This document shows positions 12,822 through 25,632 of a stretch of 64,000 bases of DNA, piece after piece (positions within the stretch are counted from its first letter, which is position 1; each line of letters begins with the position of its first letter). The DNA is from Morchella semilibera (Eukaryota > Ascomycota > Pezizomycetes > Pezizales > Morchellaceae). Location: positions 2,064,731 to 2,128,730 of the forward strand of contig WBVU01000005.1 of NCBI GenBank assembly GCA_009192285.1. Reading direction: 5' to 3'. The notes below the pieces were generated by a model. The model saw nothing but the letters and a program-made list of their open reading frames with translations, ran no database searches and was not told the DNA's origin. The translations under genes and the position numbers were made by a program.

Positions 12822-14431
12822 TCAGGCCTCAACCTTCTTTACTGCAATTGGAGGCTGTGAAATCTCATTGCCTGCAGAAGCTTTCTCGTCGCTCAGAGCA
12901 ATCTCTTCGAGAGCCTTGACTGTGGCGGATGTCTTCTCCTCAACCAAATCACCGAGTAGGTTGCTGCTAGAGTTATTTCTAAGCAGCTCGCCTTCGAGCC
13001 TTGTGTGTACAGCTACCGGTGCGGGAATCTCCTCGGCAACGCTTCGTAGAGGTTTGGAAGTCTTTTTGGATGGCGGCTTGAGGTGATTATCTGATAATGA
13101 GTTCTCCTCCTTTGGTGGTCGCGTCAAACCACCCCGGGCTCCGTTTGTTGGGCTGAAAGAGGCTGGTGACATTGTGCCCCTGGGCGATCCGGGGAGAGAG
13201 TTGGGCTTCGGAGGCGGTCCTCGCGAGAAGCGACGTCTTCCGTACTTGCGCTCATTACGTACTCGGAGAATATCCATGTAGCCTGGTTCTGACCTCGGAG
13301 CTCGGGGGTCCTTAAGTTTCAGTTCTTGGGTCTCCTCATCAACATACCAATGGGGGCTCTGCATGTCATCTGCTACCATGGCCATAAAATGTGCCCATGA
13401 TTTTGCGACAACATACTTGCAGTCGTAGTCTCGCCCGAACAGGATCACCTGACCCCATGTGCCATTAGGTCCTGGAGCCACATCAACCGCAATGTTGTTA
13501 CCACCCCAATCTCTCGCGACAGGGATCCAGCCTGGGTGAGCATAAGCTTTCTGAATGGAGCCCTCTGGTTGGCAGGTCTGACGACCAAGGAGCTCCTGGC
13601 GGCCTAGGGCAGCACTTTCGGCCTTTGATGAACCAGCCTCTCCAACCGGAGTTTTTTGTCCCGATGGTGGCTGAGTCAGATATTCACTTTCGACTATTCT
13701 CCAGTTCTTCCACTCATCCAACATTTCCTCGCAATCAAGCAACATTGCTCCGAAAATAAGACCTGTAGGTGTCCCACCACGCTCTTGCCCATCATGAATC
13801 AACAATGATTCTCGTAAGTCCTGTGGGAGCGAGCAGTCCAAGCTGTATTCAAGTTCGTTGATATCATTCACAGTAGCGGGTGTGCAAATTTGGTCAAAAA
13901 GCTCGGGGTAGTTGTCTTCACACCATCTGTCGATCCGGCTCCAGGTGTGGCTTATTGGAGGGGGAGGGGGCATTCCGTCGGCACCAAAATCTTGCATTGC
14001 AATCCCACCACCGGGGGGTGCGTCACTTGAGATCGCAGAGGATCTCATTCCAGGGGTATAGGGGGAAGTTGGGCCATTGGCCGATCCTCCAGGAGAACGA
14101 GGCGTGTAAGCTCCTGGTGTTCCGGAGAGAGAAACTGTAGAACGATTCTCTTCGTGATAGTTCATGTTGAGACCCGTTTCCATTCCTGGTGATGAGACTC
14201 CTTGTAGCGGGGGGTTACGGCCAACTCCTCCACCGCCATTCAGGGGCTGATGAGTATTGGTCGACAGCACGCGATAAGGGGAATCATGATTTGCGTGCCT
14301 ATCGTTTGAAGTCATGGCATGCCAAAAGCTCTTTAGCCCAGAGCCAAGCCTATAGATTTCATGATGTTAGGTAAAGCTCTCAAACAGCAAATGCGAAGTG
14401 TAGATAGAACGTACCCTGAGTTTGAAGCCAT
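12822..14431 (-). CDS. SMI1: Knr4/Smi1 cell-wall synthesis regulator
   Basis: A 17-nt first exon (14415-14431, coding MASNSG) joins the long exon 12822-14349 across a 65-bp intron, giving about 514 residues. The spliced start reads GLGSGLKSFWHAMTSNDRH, the conserved N-terminal signature of fungal Knr4/Smi1 homologs, which supports the tiny exon over a start at 14315. Residues about 20-140 are Gly/Pro/Ser-rich and disordered. A globular SMI1/KNR4 domain follows (WSRIDRWCEDNYPELFDQI; LLIHDGQERGG; GWIPVARDWGGNNIAVDVAPG; GRDYDCKYVVAKSW). The last 170 residues are again disordered. In yeast the protein links cell-wall integrity signalling (Slt2 pathway) to glucan synthesis and polarity. Position 14431 is followed upstream by an AG-rich leader with no further coding sequence. 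Confidence 0.93.
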
Positions 14432-17400
14432 TATGGTGAATGAAGATGAATGATGTGAAAACTTTCTGAATTTGTCTCTGTAGAAAAAAGGGGGTTCTTT
14501 GATGCTGGTGGAAAGGGAGGGAACGTCAAAAACACGTGGGAAGCAGCGTTGCAAACAAGGTTTCCAAATTTGAAAGATCCAAATAGGAGACAGGCACAGC
14601 GGCGCGTAAAGTTACACTCGACGTGCAAGCCAAGCACTGAAGCAGAGCAACGGGAATCGATTATCGTGTTGGCAGTGAGTGCGGAACCACAGATGAGAAA
14701 GATGTTAAAGACACGAGGGGCCTTTGAAAAGCAAGTAAGGAGGAGGGAGGAAGGACGGGCGAGGTTGAGGATAAAAGTAGGAGGCGCGGATGGAGAACGG
14801 ACTAAGGACTGGCTGGCAGAGACAGCAAGTACATAGAAAAAAAAGACAGGAGACGGGAAGCACCTGCAGCAACTAAAGGAAAAAAATGAAGAGGTCAGAA
14901 CCTCTTCCCTTTTGCTTATTTATTATTATTACTGTCAGGCCCTTGTGAATTCAATCAATCCCTTTTGGAAATTGAGATGTGTTAAGGCACTCTAACAGAC
15001 TTCAATATGAATAAAGTAATTCCCACGGAGTTTTCGAGAATGGAAGGGCCCAGGGAAGGAATGGAAAAAACGAACAAGCCGACAGGGGTAAATAAAAGCT
15101 ACTCTATCTCTTCCTAACCAACGAATGTGTACCCACCTCCACAGGCCCGCCGCAGCCACACCTCAACCACCAAACCCGCCTCCTCCTCCAGTTTTCCCTG
15201 CAATCTCAAGAGCTACATCCCACCTTGACATCATAAAAAACTCCGTTTTAGGAATCTCCCCCTGACAACCTCAGTAATATAGACTCATCACCACCATAAA
15301 CTCTATGTTACAGTTATCTTGGGGCTGGGGCTTCCGCTGTAATAAATTGAACTTAAATCTGACGAAGATATGGTATGCAGACTGATTTACACCCGAGTTT
15401 ACACTGGGCTTACAAGGAAGTCAAAGTGTCATGATTGCCAGCTAGGGAAAATCGGGTGTACCAGCGCATCGGTGGCAGATATTCCATCGATTGGGCTCTG
15501 TTTCTCCTGCAAAGCCATATCAATAGAAGATACGTACCTACAAATACTGACATGATTTGGAGATCCTAAGGCGTCGCCGAACCCTATCTGTATTGTCAAT
15601 ACCGACCCGCTGAATCACTTGGCTTCTTGACACTCTCACCACCTGTCTTCTTTCCGGGAGACATCCGACAAGTAGGCGATAACTACGCTGTGTTGCCAAG
15701 AGCTGCACAATTGGTGTAATTTCACCTCTAGAGAAAGTGGATCTCGCTTCCAAAAGATGTGCATACACCTACACGATAATTAAATCTAGAGGTTAGATAA
15801 AGGGTGCGGATTAATATCTTCCCTCCATCTACACGCTGGTAAAGCACGGGAAATGACCGTACTGTGAACAGCTGCAGTGATGTAGTGTATATGCACTTTG
15901 TATACCTACAGGCACTCTCCTAATCTATAGTTTGCGCGCAGCTGTTGATAGAAGATAGTGGGGGAGCCTTGATATCGTCTGGTACTCCTTTCAAGATGCA
16001 CATTCCAGTCTATTTCCGTATATCTGTACGGATGAGGCCGTGGATACTGAGGTATGGGACTAAAGTTGGCTGTTTTATTGAGGAGTTCATCATTCTGTGG
16101 TGTTACGTAAGTACATGCGCACGATGTTCTTACTCCATCATACAGACCCCAAGAACAAGCGCTGACAATTTCTTGGGCTTATTCGTTGAGCAGTGAGAGT
16201 GATAATGAGAATTCTGGATTAGTGATGTTCTATTACTACTCAGACGCCTTTTTTTTCAGCCTCACCTTGATTTACTTCGAGTACTCGAGAAACACAGAAG
16301 AGTGTTGTCGACCCCACCTAACATAATACATACACATGATCTACCCCACAGTATTATCGCATTGTTTGAATGCAGAGCTATTACAAAGGAGCCCTAATAC
16401 AGTCATGTAGTCTGTATCTGAACGGCTTAGATGCACACCCTCTCAAACTACTCAGAATCTTCTATCAATATAAATGTTTGCCGGGTTGAGTGTCGCACGG
16501 ACATAATTACAGCTTGGCAATCCTTGATAATCTTAAACCCTTGGGGGGTAGTTTGTTATCTAGGCTAAAGCTACTTTTCTTGGAGGTGTTACCGATACAA
16601 AAGCTTCTGCTCCTGGGGTTGCGGCGTCTTTACTCACTCGGGAAATCATCAACGGATTTTCGATGGTAATCTACAGAACTGCGAACAATTACTAGGCCGG
16701 AAAAGTCACCGGTTAGTGTGTTCATAGCTTAGTTAGTCAGCTTCAGGGGCTGCCTGGGCATATTCGAGAAGGTACACCCGCACACACAAACAACTCTTGG
16801 TAGAGTATTAAATTACTGAATGCACGTGTCGCCTTCGCTTTTGGATGACGGGTAGCTCCAATGAGCAGGCGCATATATACTAGGTGTACATGTAGTTACA
16901 TATCACTCCTGAGTTTATCCATAGCCGTGGGTCTATCAACTGTACCACCTTAGTTGACGGAAGAGCCGTGGGTTAATCTGTTTCAGGGGTATAGAAGTGA
17001 TCTATTACATGTAGTTGCATCGACGACTGCCTTGTATGCATAGAAGATCACTCGGCTTGGTGTCTACATACTTTACCAAAGCTTCAACACATACCAAGAA
17101 TACAATGGAGTTGAACATGTGAGGTGCATTCAGTGGGGACCATATGCTAGATTCTTATAATAGACTTCTTTGGAGGAAGTGTATGCCGGCCACAATGCAA
17201 CGCTGCTTGAAGCCTTTGACCAAGATCGACACCTTAAGCAAGGGGGTCGATCACGGAGCTCGCCTCAGGCAGTCTCGTGAGGCCTTGCTTTAACACCGGT
17301 CCATAAATTTACTAGAAGAACCTTGTGGGCGCGGGGGGGTGGGCGGAGAGAGCCCCGTTATGTTAAACAAAAAGGGCGAGAGCGAGTTTATACAATACTA

Positions 17401-18968
17401 ACCCCCCTAGAACCCAAAACCTGGAACCGGTGTTTTCCATTTTTCTTTTCTTCTGCCCATCACCTTTAGCTATCGCCACCATAAATTACTAGTTATAGCA
17501 GTATTAAATCCTGCTAAGAGGCAGGTTGGGGGGGGGGGGTGGTAGTTTATCGTGATGGGTGCAACCTCCAAATTTTGTGGTCGAGTTTTGTATCAAATCA
17601 GACAACCCACGTCCATACGCATCTGCACCTCTCCCCTGCACTGCCCGTGCTTGTCCTTAAGTACATATAAAGCAGGGATTTCTGCAGCACCTGGAAGATG
17701 ACATGCCGGGGTACATGTAAAGTATATATGTCCTAAAACGGGTAGTATATACCATGATCAATTGCTACTGCGTACCTTCGCTAGGCGTAGCGTGCGCGAG
17801 GGCACTCAAACTAATCGGTCTATAACCAATGCAGACATCAGTTATTACCGCTGAGTTTGCAACTAGACGTTTTGGCCCAGCTTCTAGAGACCGGTATCGA
17901 TCTACATGTAGGTAGCGAACATATATAATATGGAGCGCAGATTTACATGTACTCTCGAGCCGTTCCCTCGGCCCTAGATGGATGCGTCCCTTTGGGTCTA
18001 GTAATTTTGTAGGAAGCTTCTCCGTTGGTGTGCATTGTGCGCTGCAGTTGATTTCCGTGAATTGTAGCTATCGGGGTTAGAACATATGCTGAACGCACCC
18101 ACAATATCCTAAATGTATGGCAGAGTTGGTTATGTAGTATACTATCATGGTTTTCACATGTTAGTAGGTACACGCTCATATAGGCTCGTACCCAGCCCTC
18201 CTAACGGCTGTCACTGCTCGTAGGGGATGGGTACGAGACTAACGCTCATAGCATTTACTACACCGTGAACAGAAACGCCAAGCCTAAGAAGATATCTGCA
18301 GGCAGGTGGATAGAGAGATAAGAGGGGCCCTCCATTATGAGCATCAAGACCTAGTGACCCCGAACCCTCATCTACTCCCCATCCCCCACCCACCTCCATC
18401 CTGACATGATCCTGGAACCGCCACAACAGCAGAGAGGTGTGTAGCTCTGACAAAAAAGAAAAACAGCACAGAGCATGCGCAACAGCAACTACATAGCGCC
18501 AGATCCGGGGAGAAACAGCGCTACGTACAGAGGCAGATTCCTCACACACAAATTACCAGCAGAAGGTGCCCGCCGCGTTTGTCCGCCGCCATCCGGACTG
18601 ACTGCTTCACAGGAAATCACTCGGTTGTTACAGGCGTTGTTGGCCCATTAGTTGTGGCGGGGCAATTGGTGGGTGTTGGATAGATTGCATAGCTGGTTGG
18701 TTAAGTATGCAGTCGAGTACATGCACCGGTGTTGGAATACAGGCACACATGACAAAGTGGACGGGTTCGTTATGGGACAGTGTGGGGTTGATATATTGGA
18801 GAACAATATATACCGCATGTCCTGAAGCCACTCGGTATCATCTGTCTCGACAAGATATAGTTATTTAGACGCAAAGGTATCCTCTCTAACCATGCACTAT
18901 ATTACATATCTCTAATGTGGGCCTGGTACACTTTTATTACGCCAGGAGCCGAAACGATCAAACGCCCC
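14432..18968. other. Long gene-poor spacer
   Basis: About 4.5 kb. The proximal 450 bp is the purine-rich 5' leader/promoter of SMI1. Beyond it no protein-like frame is visible. Several TACATGTA palindromes occur (16889, 17007, 17712, 17903, 17944), as does a 20-bp word at 18243-18262 that recurs exactly at 37271-37290. Confidence 0.5.
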
Positions 18969-21721
18969 TCATATCTCTAATCTAAGTCCGTATATCCTGA
19001 CACTCCCGTCCTCGCTCGTCACTGCCATCTGCATCTTCCCACTCTCGCCCTCGCTGCTGGGACACCATGTGATTTGTGTCACTGCCTTATCCGGTGTAAC
19101 CCTAACCCACCCGTCAGTCCTGTTCACGTCTCAAAGGGCCCCTATAAACAAAAAACAAACCTTTGGTCAAACAACACTTTGTCTGCCTCCGCACACTCCC
19201 CTCCGGTGCCAACTTTATAGACCCCTAGCCCGCCGTCCTCGAGGCCTACAGCAAGAATACACCTACCGCCCACCACAGCGCCGTAAAAGTCGACCGCCGT
19301 AACCGGAACCTCAAACTTCAGGGAGCTAGCGCACTCCCAACCCTCCCCGCGGCGGCCCCAAACACGCACAACCTTGTCGCGCCCCCCAGTGGCAAACAAG
19401 TCCTCGACAGGCGCCCACTTGCCGTCCAGTATCATCCTCGCGTGCCCCTTCTCCTTCCTCTCGACCAGCTTCCAGTCGCCGTCGATCCCACTGCCGCCGC
19501 TGTTTTCGAACACGGCCCATGTGCGGTCTCGCCCTACGCTCAGCAGCCTGCGTCCGCCCGGGGCGAAGGCAAGTGATGTAACGGTCAGGACGTGGGCAGA
19601 CAGCGGCGGCTTCACTTCCCGCCATTGCGCAGTTTCATAGAGGCGGATTACGGCGTGCTCGCCGGTGCTAGCTTTGCAGGCTGTTGCGACGATAGTGCCG
19701 TCGTCAGAGGCGGCGACGGCGGAGATCTCGTAGCCATGGCCGTAGAGCTTCTCGTGCTCGGGCCAGAGGGTATGGCGGCAGAGGTGGTCCTCGAGGGGGG
19801 GGTGTACGAGACGGTCAAGTAGGCTAGAGGATGGGGCTGCTCCGGACTCTTCCGGAATGGAGGAGGGGAGGGCGTCAGGGTCGGTGGTGGAGAGGTCAGT
19901 GGGAGGGGCATCGGCGTCTATGGCTTTGTTGGAGAGGCCGAGGACGGGAATGTTGGCAGCGTCGGGCATGGAGGCCTGTGGGTGTTAGTGGGCGGGGAAA
20001 ATGTAGCCGATCATGAGGTATCACTCGAGTCATGTGCTATCACTCGGGGACTTGGAGGACGGAACATACCAATGACTCCTCTGTCAATCCGCACATCCTC
20101 TCTAGCATACTGGCAACCCCCTTTGGCTCGTCAAAGACCCGTAATAGCTTCTCTTCGGCTCCACTTATGAATCTCCCCTTACCCAAATCTACAACTGCAT
20201 TGATATCGTATCCATGGATCTGGGGCCTTGCGAACTCATGCCAACTTTCCTGGTTATCACGAACCCATTTGGAGAACAATCTTGTGGTCTGGTCTAGACT
20301 AGTGCTTAGTAGGTACCCACCACCTTTACCCCACGACACGCCCATTGCTTCCTTGACATGCCCGCTGATCCCGACACCCTGGATCCACCTATCGGAACTC
20401 CCATCATAATGCCACAATCGCCAACTGCCAGTCTTCCCGGGCGCGGCGACTGTATCCCCCGAAGGCGACCATAAGCCTGCCCACAAGCCTCCGGCACTTC
20501 CCGTCGCCGTGCTAGCACCCTTCGTGTCACTGATCTCCCCGAGCCTGCTCGTCGTCAACCAGATCCCACTCTCCGGCTCAGGCGTCCATATTGACAGCGA
20601 CGAGTCCGCAGAAGCGCTCAGTAGCTGCAGGCCATTACCAGCTGGCCTCCACGAAGCGGTGTAGATCCAGTCCTCGTGCCCCATGAGTAGCGCCTCAAAC
20701 GTTACACTCCACACGCCGCCGCTGTCGGTGCGCAACTTGTGCGCTTTGTTGGAGAGCCGGTTGGAGAGCCCATATGTTTTTGTCTCATCGTTTGCCGTGG
20801 CCGGCGGGAGCGCCTCGCCAGCGTGGACACGCCAGAGGCGGATGTATTTATCCTGCGAGGCAGAGGCAAGAATGACATCTGCGCCATCATCAGGCGATTC
20901 TAGCGTGAACGTAAGGGAGCGGATCCAGTTCTCGTGGCCAGAGAGGGTCGCTTGCGGCGTGAACCTTTCGGCAGGGGACGGCGTGACGTAAAGCGCTATT
21001 GTCGACGAGGACCCCGAGACCGCGAGGAGGAGGGCGGTGGGCGACGAGGGGAGAATCGACAATGCCAGCGCCAACGGGTAGAATTTTGGCGCTGTGCTGA
21101 AGGACTGTAGGTGCGTTACCTGTACATCAGCGCCCGAGATGTTGATGGAGAAGATGGCAACAGTGCCCGCGGCGTCAGCAGAAGCGAAGATGTGCGGGTT
21201 TGCAGCGCAGGTCGCGATGGCATTTATGGAGGATTTGTGGACGTCAGCGCTGGTCCATGCACACTTGAAACCAGCCGGGGTGGACGTCCACACACGGACG
21301 GACTTGTCGGATGAAGCGGTGAGAAGGATCTCGGCATCGAGTGGCTGAGAGGGGAGGAAACGAACGACGTTTACGCGGTCTGCATGGCCCTTGAGAGTGG
21401 CATGGACACCGCGGTGGGAGGGATCCTGAGGTGAGGTTTCTTATTAGGGGCTTGGTATGCATTAGGGGATGTTTTAGAGAGTATGGGGGGGGGGGTAAAA
21501 GCTTCAATGAGCATGAAGGAGGGAGTGTCGAGTATCAGAACAAGACAGGACGCGCGGTGCTTGCTTGCTTGGTTTTGGTTTGGTTTGCTTACCAGCGGAT
21601 TCCAGAGAGCGATACAACGTCCAGCGCCGAATGCGAGGAGACCTGATGGGGACCAGTCTGCAGCTGTGGGGACTCTGTTGGCCCCGATTGATATGAAGGC
21701 GGTGTCGATGTGGGCCGTCAT
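18969..21721 (-). CDS. ELP2: Elongator complex protein 2 (Elp2), WD40 protein
   Basis: Four exons (21593-21721, 20070-21425, 19161-19975, 18969-19119) join in phase to about 816 residues, the usual Elp2 size. The N-terminus (FISIGANRVPTAADWSPSGLLAFG... CIALWNP) is the Elp2 signature. Many WD40 units follow in two propellers, for example GHADRVNVVRFLP, GHENWIRSLTF, GHEDWIYTASW, GHVKEAMGVSWG, AHVLTVTSLAF and GHARMILDGKW. The linker after residue about 495 is acidic and disordered. The protein ends DGSVRIYGLRLEI. Elp2 is a scaffold of the six-subunit Elongator, which modifies wobble uridine in tRNA. The last intron is only 41 bp (19120-19160), short but with GT/AG ends and correct phase. It is divergent from the VRG4 gene across 1.07 kb. 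Confidence 0.93.
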
Positions 21722-22792
21722 TATATTTTGTATTTGTGGGAGGGAGGAGAGTGGGAGAGAGGGGGAGGAGAGGGGGAGGAGAGAGAGAGAGATACTTCTC
21801 AGCAGGTGCTGATTTGCTTGATTTCTTGCTTTCTTTCTCTGCTTGATGGATGGATGTTTCTTCTTTTCTTCTGTGGGAAATTGTTACATTTGGCGGGGTG
21901 AGGCTCTGTTGCAGCGTGGGGCACACACACGAACAAATCATCATCACCACCAAGCCAGCGCTGTCAGCCACAGTTCACAAGCAGTTCATACATGTATCTT
22001 ATCAGTAGGGGTGGGTGGGGGTGCCTGTCAAGCCACACAATGCATGTGTTTGAAGGTTTTGGGTTTTTTTTACACCCCTGCCGATTGGTTATGCACGCCA
22101 CAACGCCCCCCCTTTATCTAGGATCTCTCTCTATCCATCCATTTCCCGTCTCGGATCGGAGTTGTAACTTGTGAGCAGCCTTGCCTGCCAGCAACGAAAT
22201 TTCCGCGTCAGCTTTCCTCCCCCCCCCTCCTCCCCTGTATTTTTGTAACAGTAACAAATCTCCGTCCGAGTTTGAGAGGCGAATACATTCACCCTGATCT
22301 TCACTCTTGTGCTATTTCCATCTATCCTTCTAGAGTATCTACCATACGAGTCTACGCATACAGATACCGTATACCTAGCGTAGATAATCCTACATATAAT
22401 AAAAGTAAATACATGTAATAATAGTCTAAAACTAACATACACTACACACAATATCCTAGTTGTTTTCTCCTATCTTGGCTGGCTTGTTCTGACCTCCTAT
22501 TTCAACCACCTACCACCGCCGTTCTTCTCTCCCCCCCCCCCCCAGTGAATTAAGCCCTACCCTAAAAAAACTGTCAACACCCCCCTACATCCAGCTAGCA
22601 GCTATCCTATATCCTACCTACCAGTGCCAACATCCCCATCCACCCATCCACCCATCCATTCATACCCTTCTCCCTTCCTTCTCTCTTAATACAGTCCTTC
22701 GTTCACCTGTACCATCACCACCACCACCACCACCACCACCATCATCATCACCATCACCATCAGCTTCACGATACACAACTGCAACCGCAGCA
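21722..22792. promoter_or_regulatory. Divergent promoter region ELP2 / VRG4
   Basis: Separates two divergent housekeeping genes. It has a GGGGAGGAGAG-rich patch beside ELP2 (21740-21795) and a pyrimidine-rich leader with a CAC/CAT microsatellite (22705-22760) just before the VRG4 start. Two TACATGTA palindromes lie near 21988 and 22412. Confidence 0.45.
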
Positions 22793-24173
22793 ATGGCTGA
22801 AAAGGAGAAGCAGGACTCGTTCCGCGTCGATATTGGAGATGATTCAGATAAACCGTTTATCCCAACACGGCCGAACGCGGCAAACCACGCGGCCCCAGCG
22901 GCTCCTTCGAACCCGCTCATACCCATATTGGCGTATTGCGCGGCGAGTATCCTCATGACGGTCACGAACAAGTATGTCCTGGGTGGTGTCGACTTCAACT
23001 TGAATTTCTTCCTGCTATGCATCCAGGTCAGTAGTTAGCCGTCTTAGTCCTTAGCTTTTTGCCTCCTTCCCGCGTAGCATCCAACACTGCAATATCAAGA
23101 TATTAGGAAGCTGACGGGTACTAAATATAGAATGTTGTCTGCGTTGTCGCAATCCAATTCTGCAAGTCGGCAAAGATTATCACATACCGCGACTTCAACG
23201 CCGACGAAGCCCGCAAATGGTTCCCCATCTCGCTGCTGCTCATCACTATGATCTACACGTCCTCAAAGGCGCTGCAGTTCCTCAGCATCCCCGTATATAC
23301 AATCTTCAAGAACTTGACCATCATTCTCATCGCCTACGGTGAGGTTCTCTGGTTCGGCGGCTCTGTCAGCGGCATGGCTCTCTTCTCCTTTGGGCTCATG
23401 GTCGTCTCGAGCATTGTCGCCGCATGGGCTGACATCAGCGCCGCACTGGGCTCGTATGGAGGAACTGCTCAGGCTGCTGAGCAGCTCAGCACCCTCAATG
23501 CTGGGTACATCTGGGTGCTAGTCAACTGCCTATCATCCGCGAGCTATGTCTTGGGCATGCGCAAGCGCATTAAGCTTACCAACTTCAAGGACTTTGACAG
23601 TATGTCTCTTCCCCCCCTCTTCCGGGGGAACCTATATCCAAAACCAGGAACGGGACAAGGCTAACCATCCAATCACAGCTATGTTCTACAACAACCTTCT
23701 ATCCATCCCCGTACTTCTCGTCTGCTCCCTCTTCCTCGAGGACTGGTCCTACACAAACATCAACGCCAACTTCCCCGAAGACCGCCGCAACAGCCTGATT
23801 CTCGCTATGATCTTCTCCGGCCTGTCGTCGGTGTTCATCTCGTACACGTCCGCGTGGTGCGTGCGTGTGACTTCATCGACGACATACTCGATGGTTGGCG
23901 CGCTGAATAAGTTGCCAATTGCGCTCTCGGGGTTGGTATTCTTTGACGCGCCCGTTACGTTTGCTGGTGTTACGGTATGTGTTCTCCCCGCTTTCTCTGT
24001 GATGAGCAGGGCTGATAGATGTGGTATAGGCGATCGCCATCGGATTCTTGAGCGGTATCGTGTACGCGCTAGCAAAGGTTAAGCAGACGCAGGCGAAGGC
24101 CAGCGTGCTACCCGTCAGTAACCCAATCACGAGCGCGAGCTCACAAAGCATGAGGGATGCGTCGAGATCATAG
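22793..24173 (+). CDS. VRG4: Golgi GDP-mannose transporter Vrg4
   Basis: Four exons (22793-23026, 23131-23599, 23679-23974, 24030-24173) yield about 380 residues, the normal size. It is a multispanning membrane protein of the drug/metabolite transporter fold (nucleotide-sugar transporter family). Both signature motifs of GDP-mannose transporters are present: MFYNN at the start of exon 3 (about residue 236) and GALNK near the end of exon 3. The N-terminal 40 residues are cytosolic and polar; the C-terminal tail is Ser-rich. The protein imports GDP-mannose into the Golgi lumen in exchange for GMP and so supports N- and O-mannosylation and cell-wall mannan. The introns (104, 79 and 55 bp) all have GT/AG ends and consistent phase. 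Confidence 0.95.
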
Positions 24174-24700
24174 ATTTTTTCTGTCATGACTGGACCGGAG
24201 CAGATGGAATAAAGGGCACAAATATTCAATAATAGAAGGGTATATGGGTTTGTTATTTGGTAGGGAAATTGGGGGTTGGGGTTGGGGGAGTGGTGGTAAA
24301 AAAAAAAGATGAGTTGTCGGTGTGTTTTTGTTTACAGTTCGTGTGTGGCAGGCGTCATCATAAACCAAATTATAACCCCTTTTTTGTATCATTTTTTATT
24401 CTTTTTTTAAAGCCTTTTTTATGCCTTTTTTATTATTATATAGCTTTGGTTGTGGGGTGGGGGTTGCTTCATGTGCATGAAGGTGAATGGAATGAAATAA
24501 TATATGCTAACTATACGAACGGCTGTCCAACTTGATGTGTACCTGTATGAGGATGGGGATGAGGATTTGGGGTGGGGTTCGAGAGTCTTTGAGAAAGTGA
24601 GGTTGGGGTTACGGTTTTTCTTGGCGGCGGTGGGGGCCGCGAGTGATGGGTGGTGAGTGGCTGTACGACTGTGAGTGAACCTGAGATATATGTGTAGCTA
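24174..24700. other. 3' flank of VRG4
   Basis: GT- and T-rich sequence between the VRG4 stop codon and the inferred left end of the transposon. No gene seen. Confidence 0.5.
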
Positions 24701-24770
24701 CAGTACCAAAAAAGGGGATGTTCTCGGTACGGTAGCCAGATTTTATTTTGTAGAATACGGTAGGACTATG
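24701..24770 (+). repeat. Left terminal inverted repeat of the transposon
   Basis: Over the 17-nt core after GGGG(A), 13 of 17 positions match the right end, and all four differences are transitions (C/T or G/A). A further patch (GGTAGGACTATGG near 24761) pairs with AGTAGGGCGACTAT of the right end. The exact length is uncertain. Confidence 0.55.
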
Positions 24771-25632
24771 GGTTTCCACAGAAGGCGGTTGTTTGAATAA
24801 TATGTATTATTAAGACTGCCGTCTTGTATTTAGTAGTGTAGCACGACACTCTTATCGGTTAGCGGCATTTGTGGCTGAATGCCGCGTTTAGCCAAGACCA
24901 TACCAATCCCAAACCGTTACCGCATTAGCCCCCGCACTTTAGCGCGACTGTAGGGATGCTGAATGCTCAAGAATGCTATAGCGCTGCGGTCTGCTAACTA
25001 ATACGGTATGTGAGACACGACCGAACTCCCAACAATCTAGCAGGACTGCCGCATTCTATTGAACACCGCCTGCTGATTGGTGTCATAGTGCTACCGGATT
25101 TCACTGAATACTGTATCACTGCCGCATTTCCTCTAAACCCGGTATGGCATTTTTAATATTTTTTTTTCGTTAATAAACCTCGCGTTATTATATGTAATCT
25201 CGTGTATACATGTAATTGTAATGTACATATAGCACCGGGTATTCTTGTATAAAAAATAAGTACATGCAATCTACATACATGTAATTCTAAATGATATGTT
25301 CTCCTAACCCCCGCCCCATATACATGTGGACCTCCAAACTCCTAATACAATGCACCGTTCGCACCCGAATAAAACATGTATGTGAAAGAACAAAAATGTA
25401 TGTAACGCAATGAGATATACATGTAAACGTGCAGTATATACACTGGCACTATCAAAAGGATATAGATAAGAGAATCTCAAAAAAAAATATATAAAAAAAA
25501 ATATAACACAGAATTGATTGAAAAAAAAAAAGAATTGGTTGATAAATGAGGGAAACAAAACGGGGAAGAAAATATAATACAGAATAGATAAAATAAAGCA
25601 GCGCAGAAAGAGGTGGGGGGGGGGTTAAAAAA

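Noticed and set aside
22705-22760. CAC/CAT array before VRG4 as a CRISPR-like or coding repeat
   Set aside because: It is a simple trinucleotide microsatellite in the 5' leader, without spacers.
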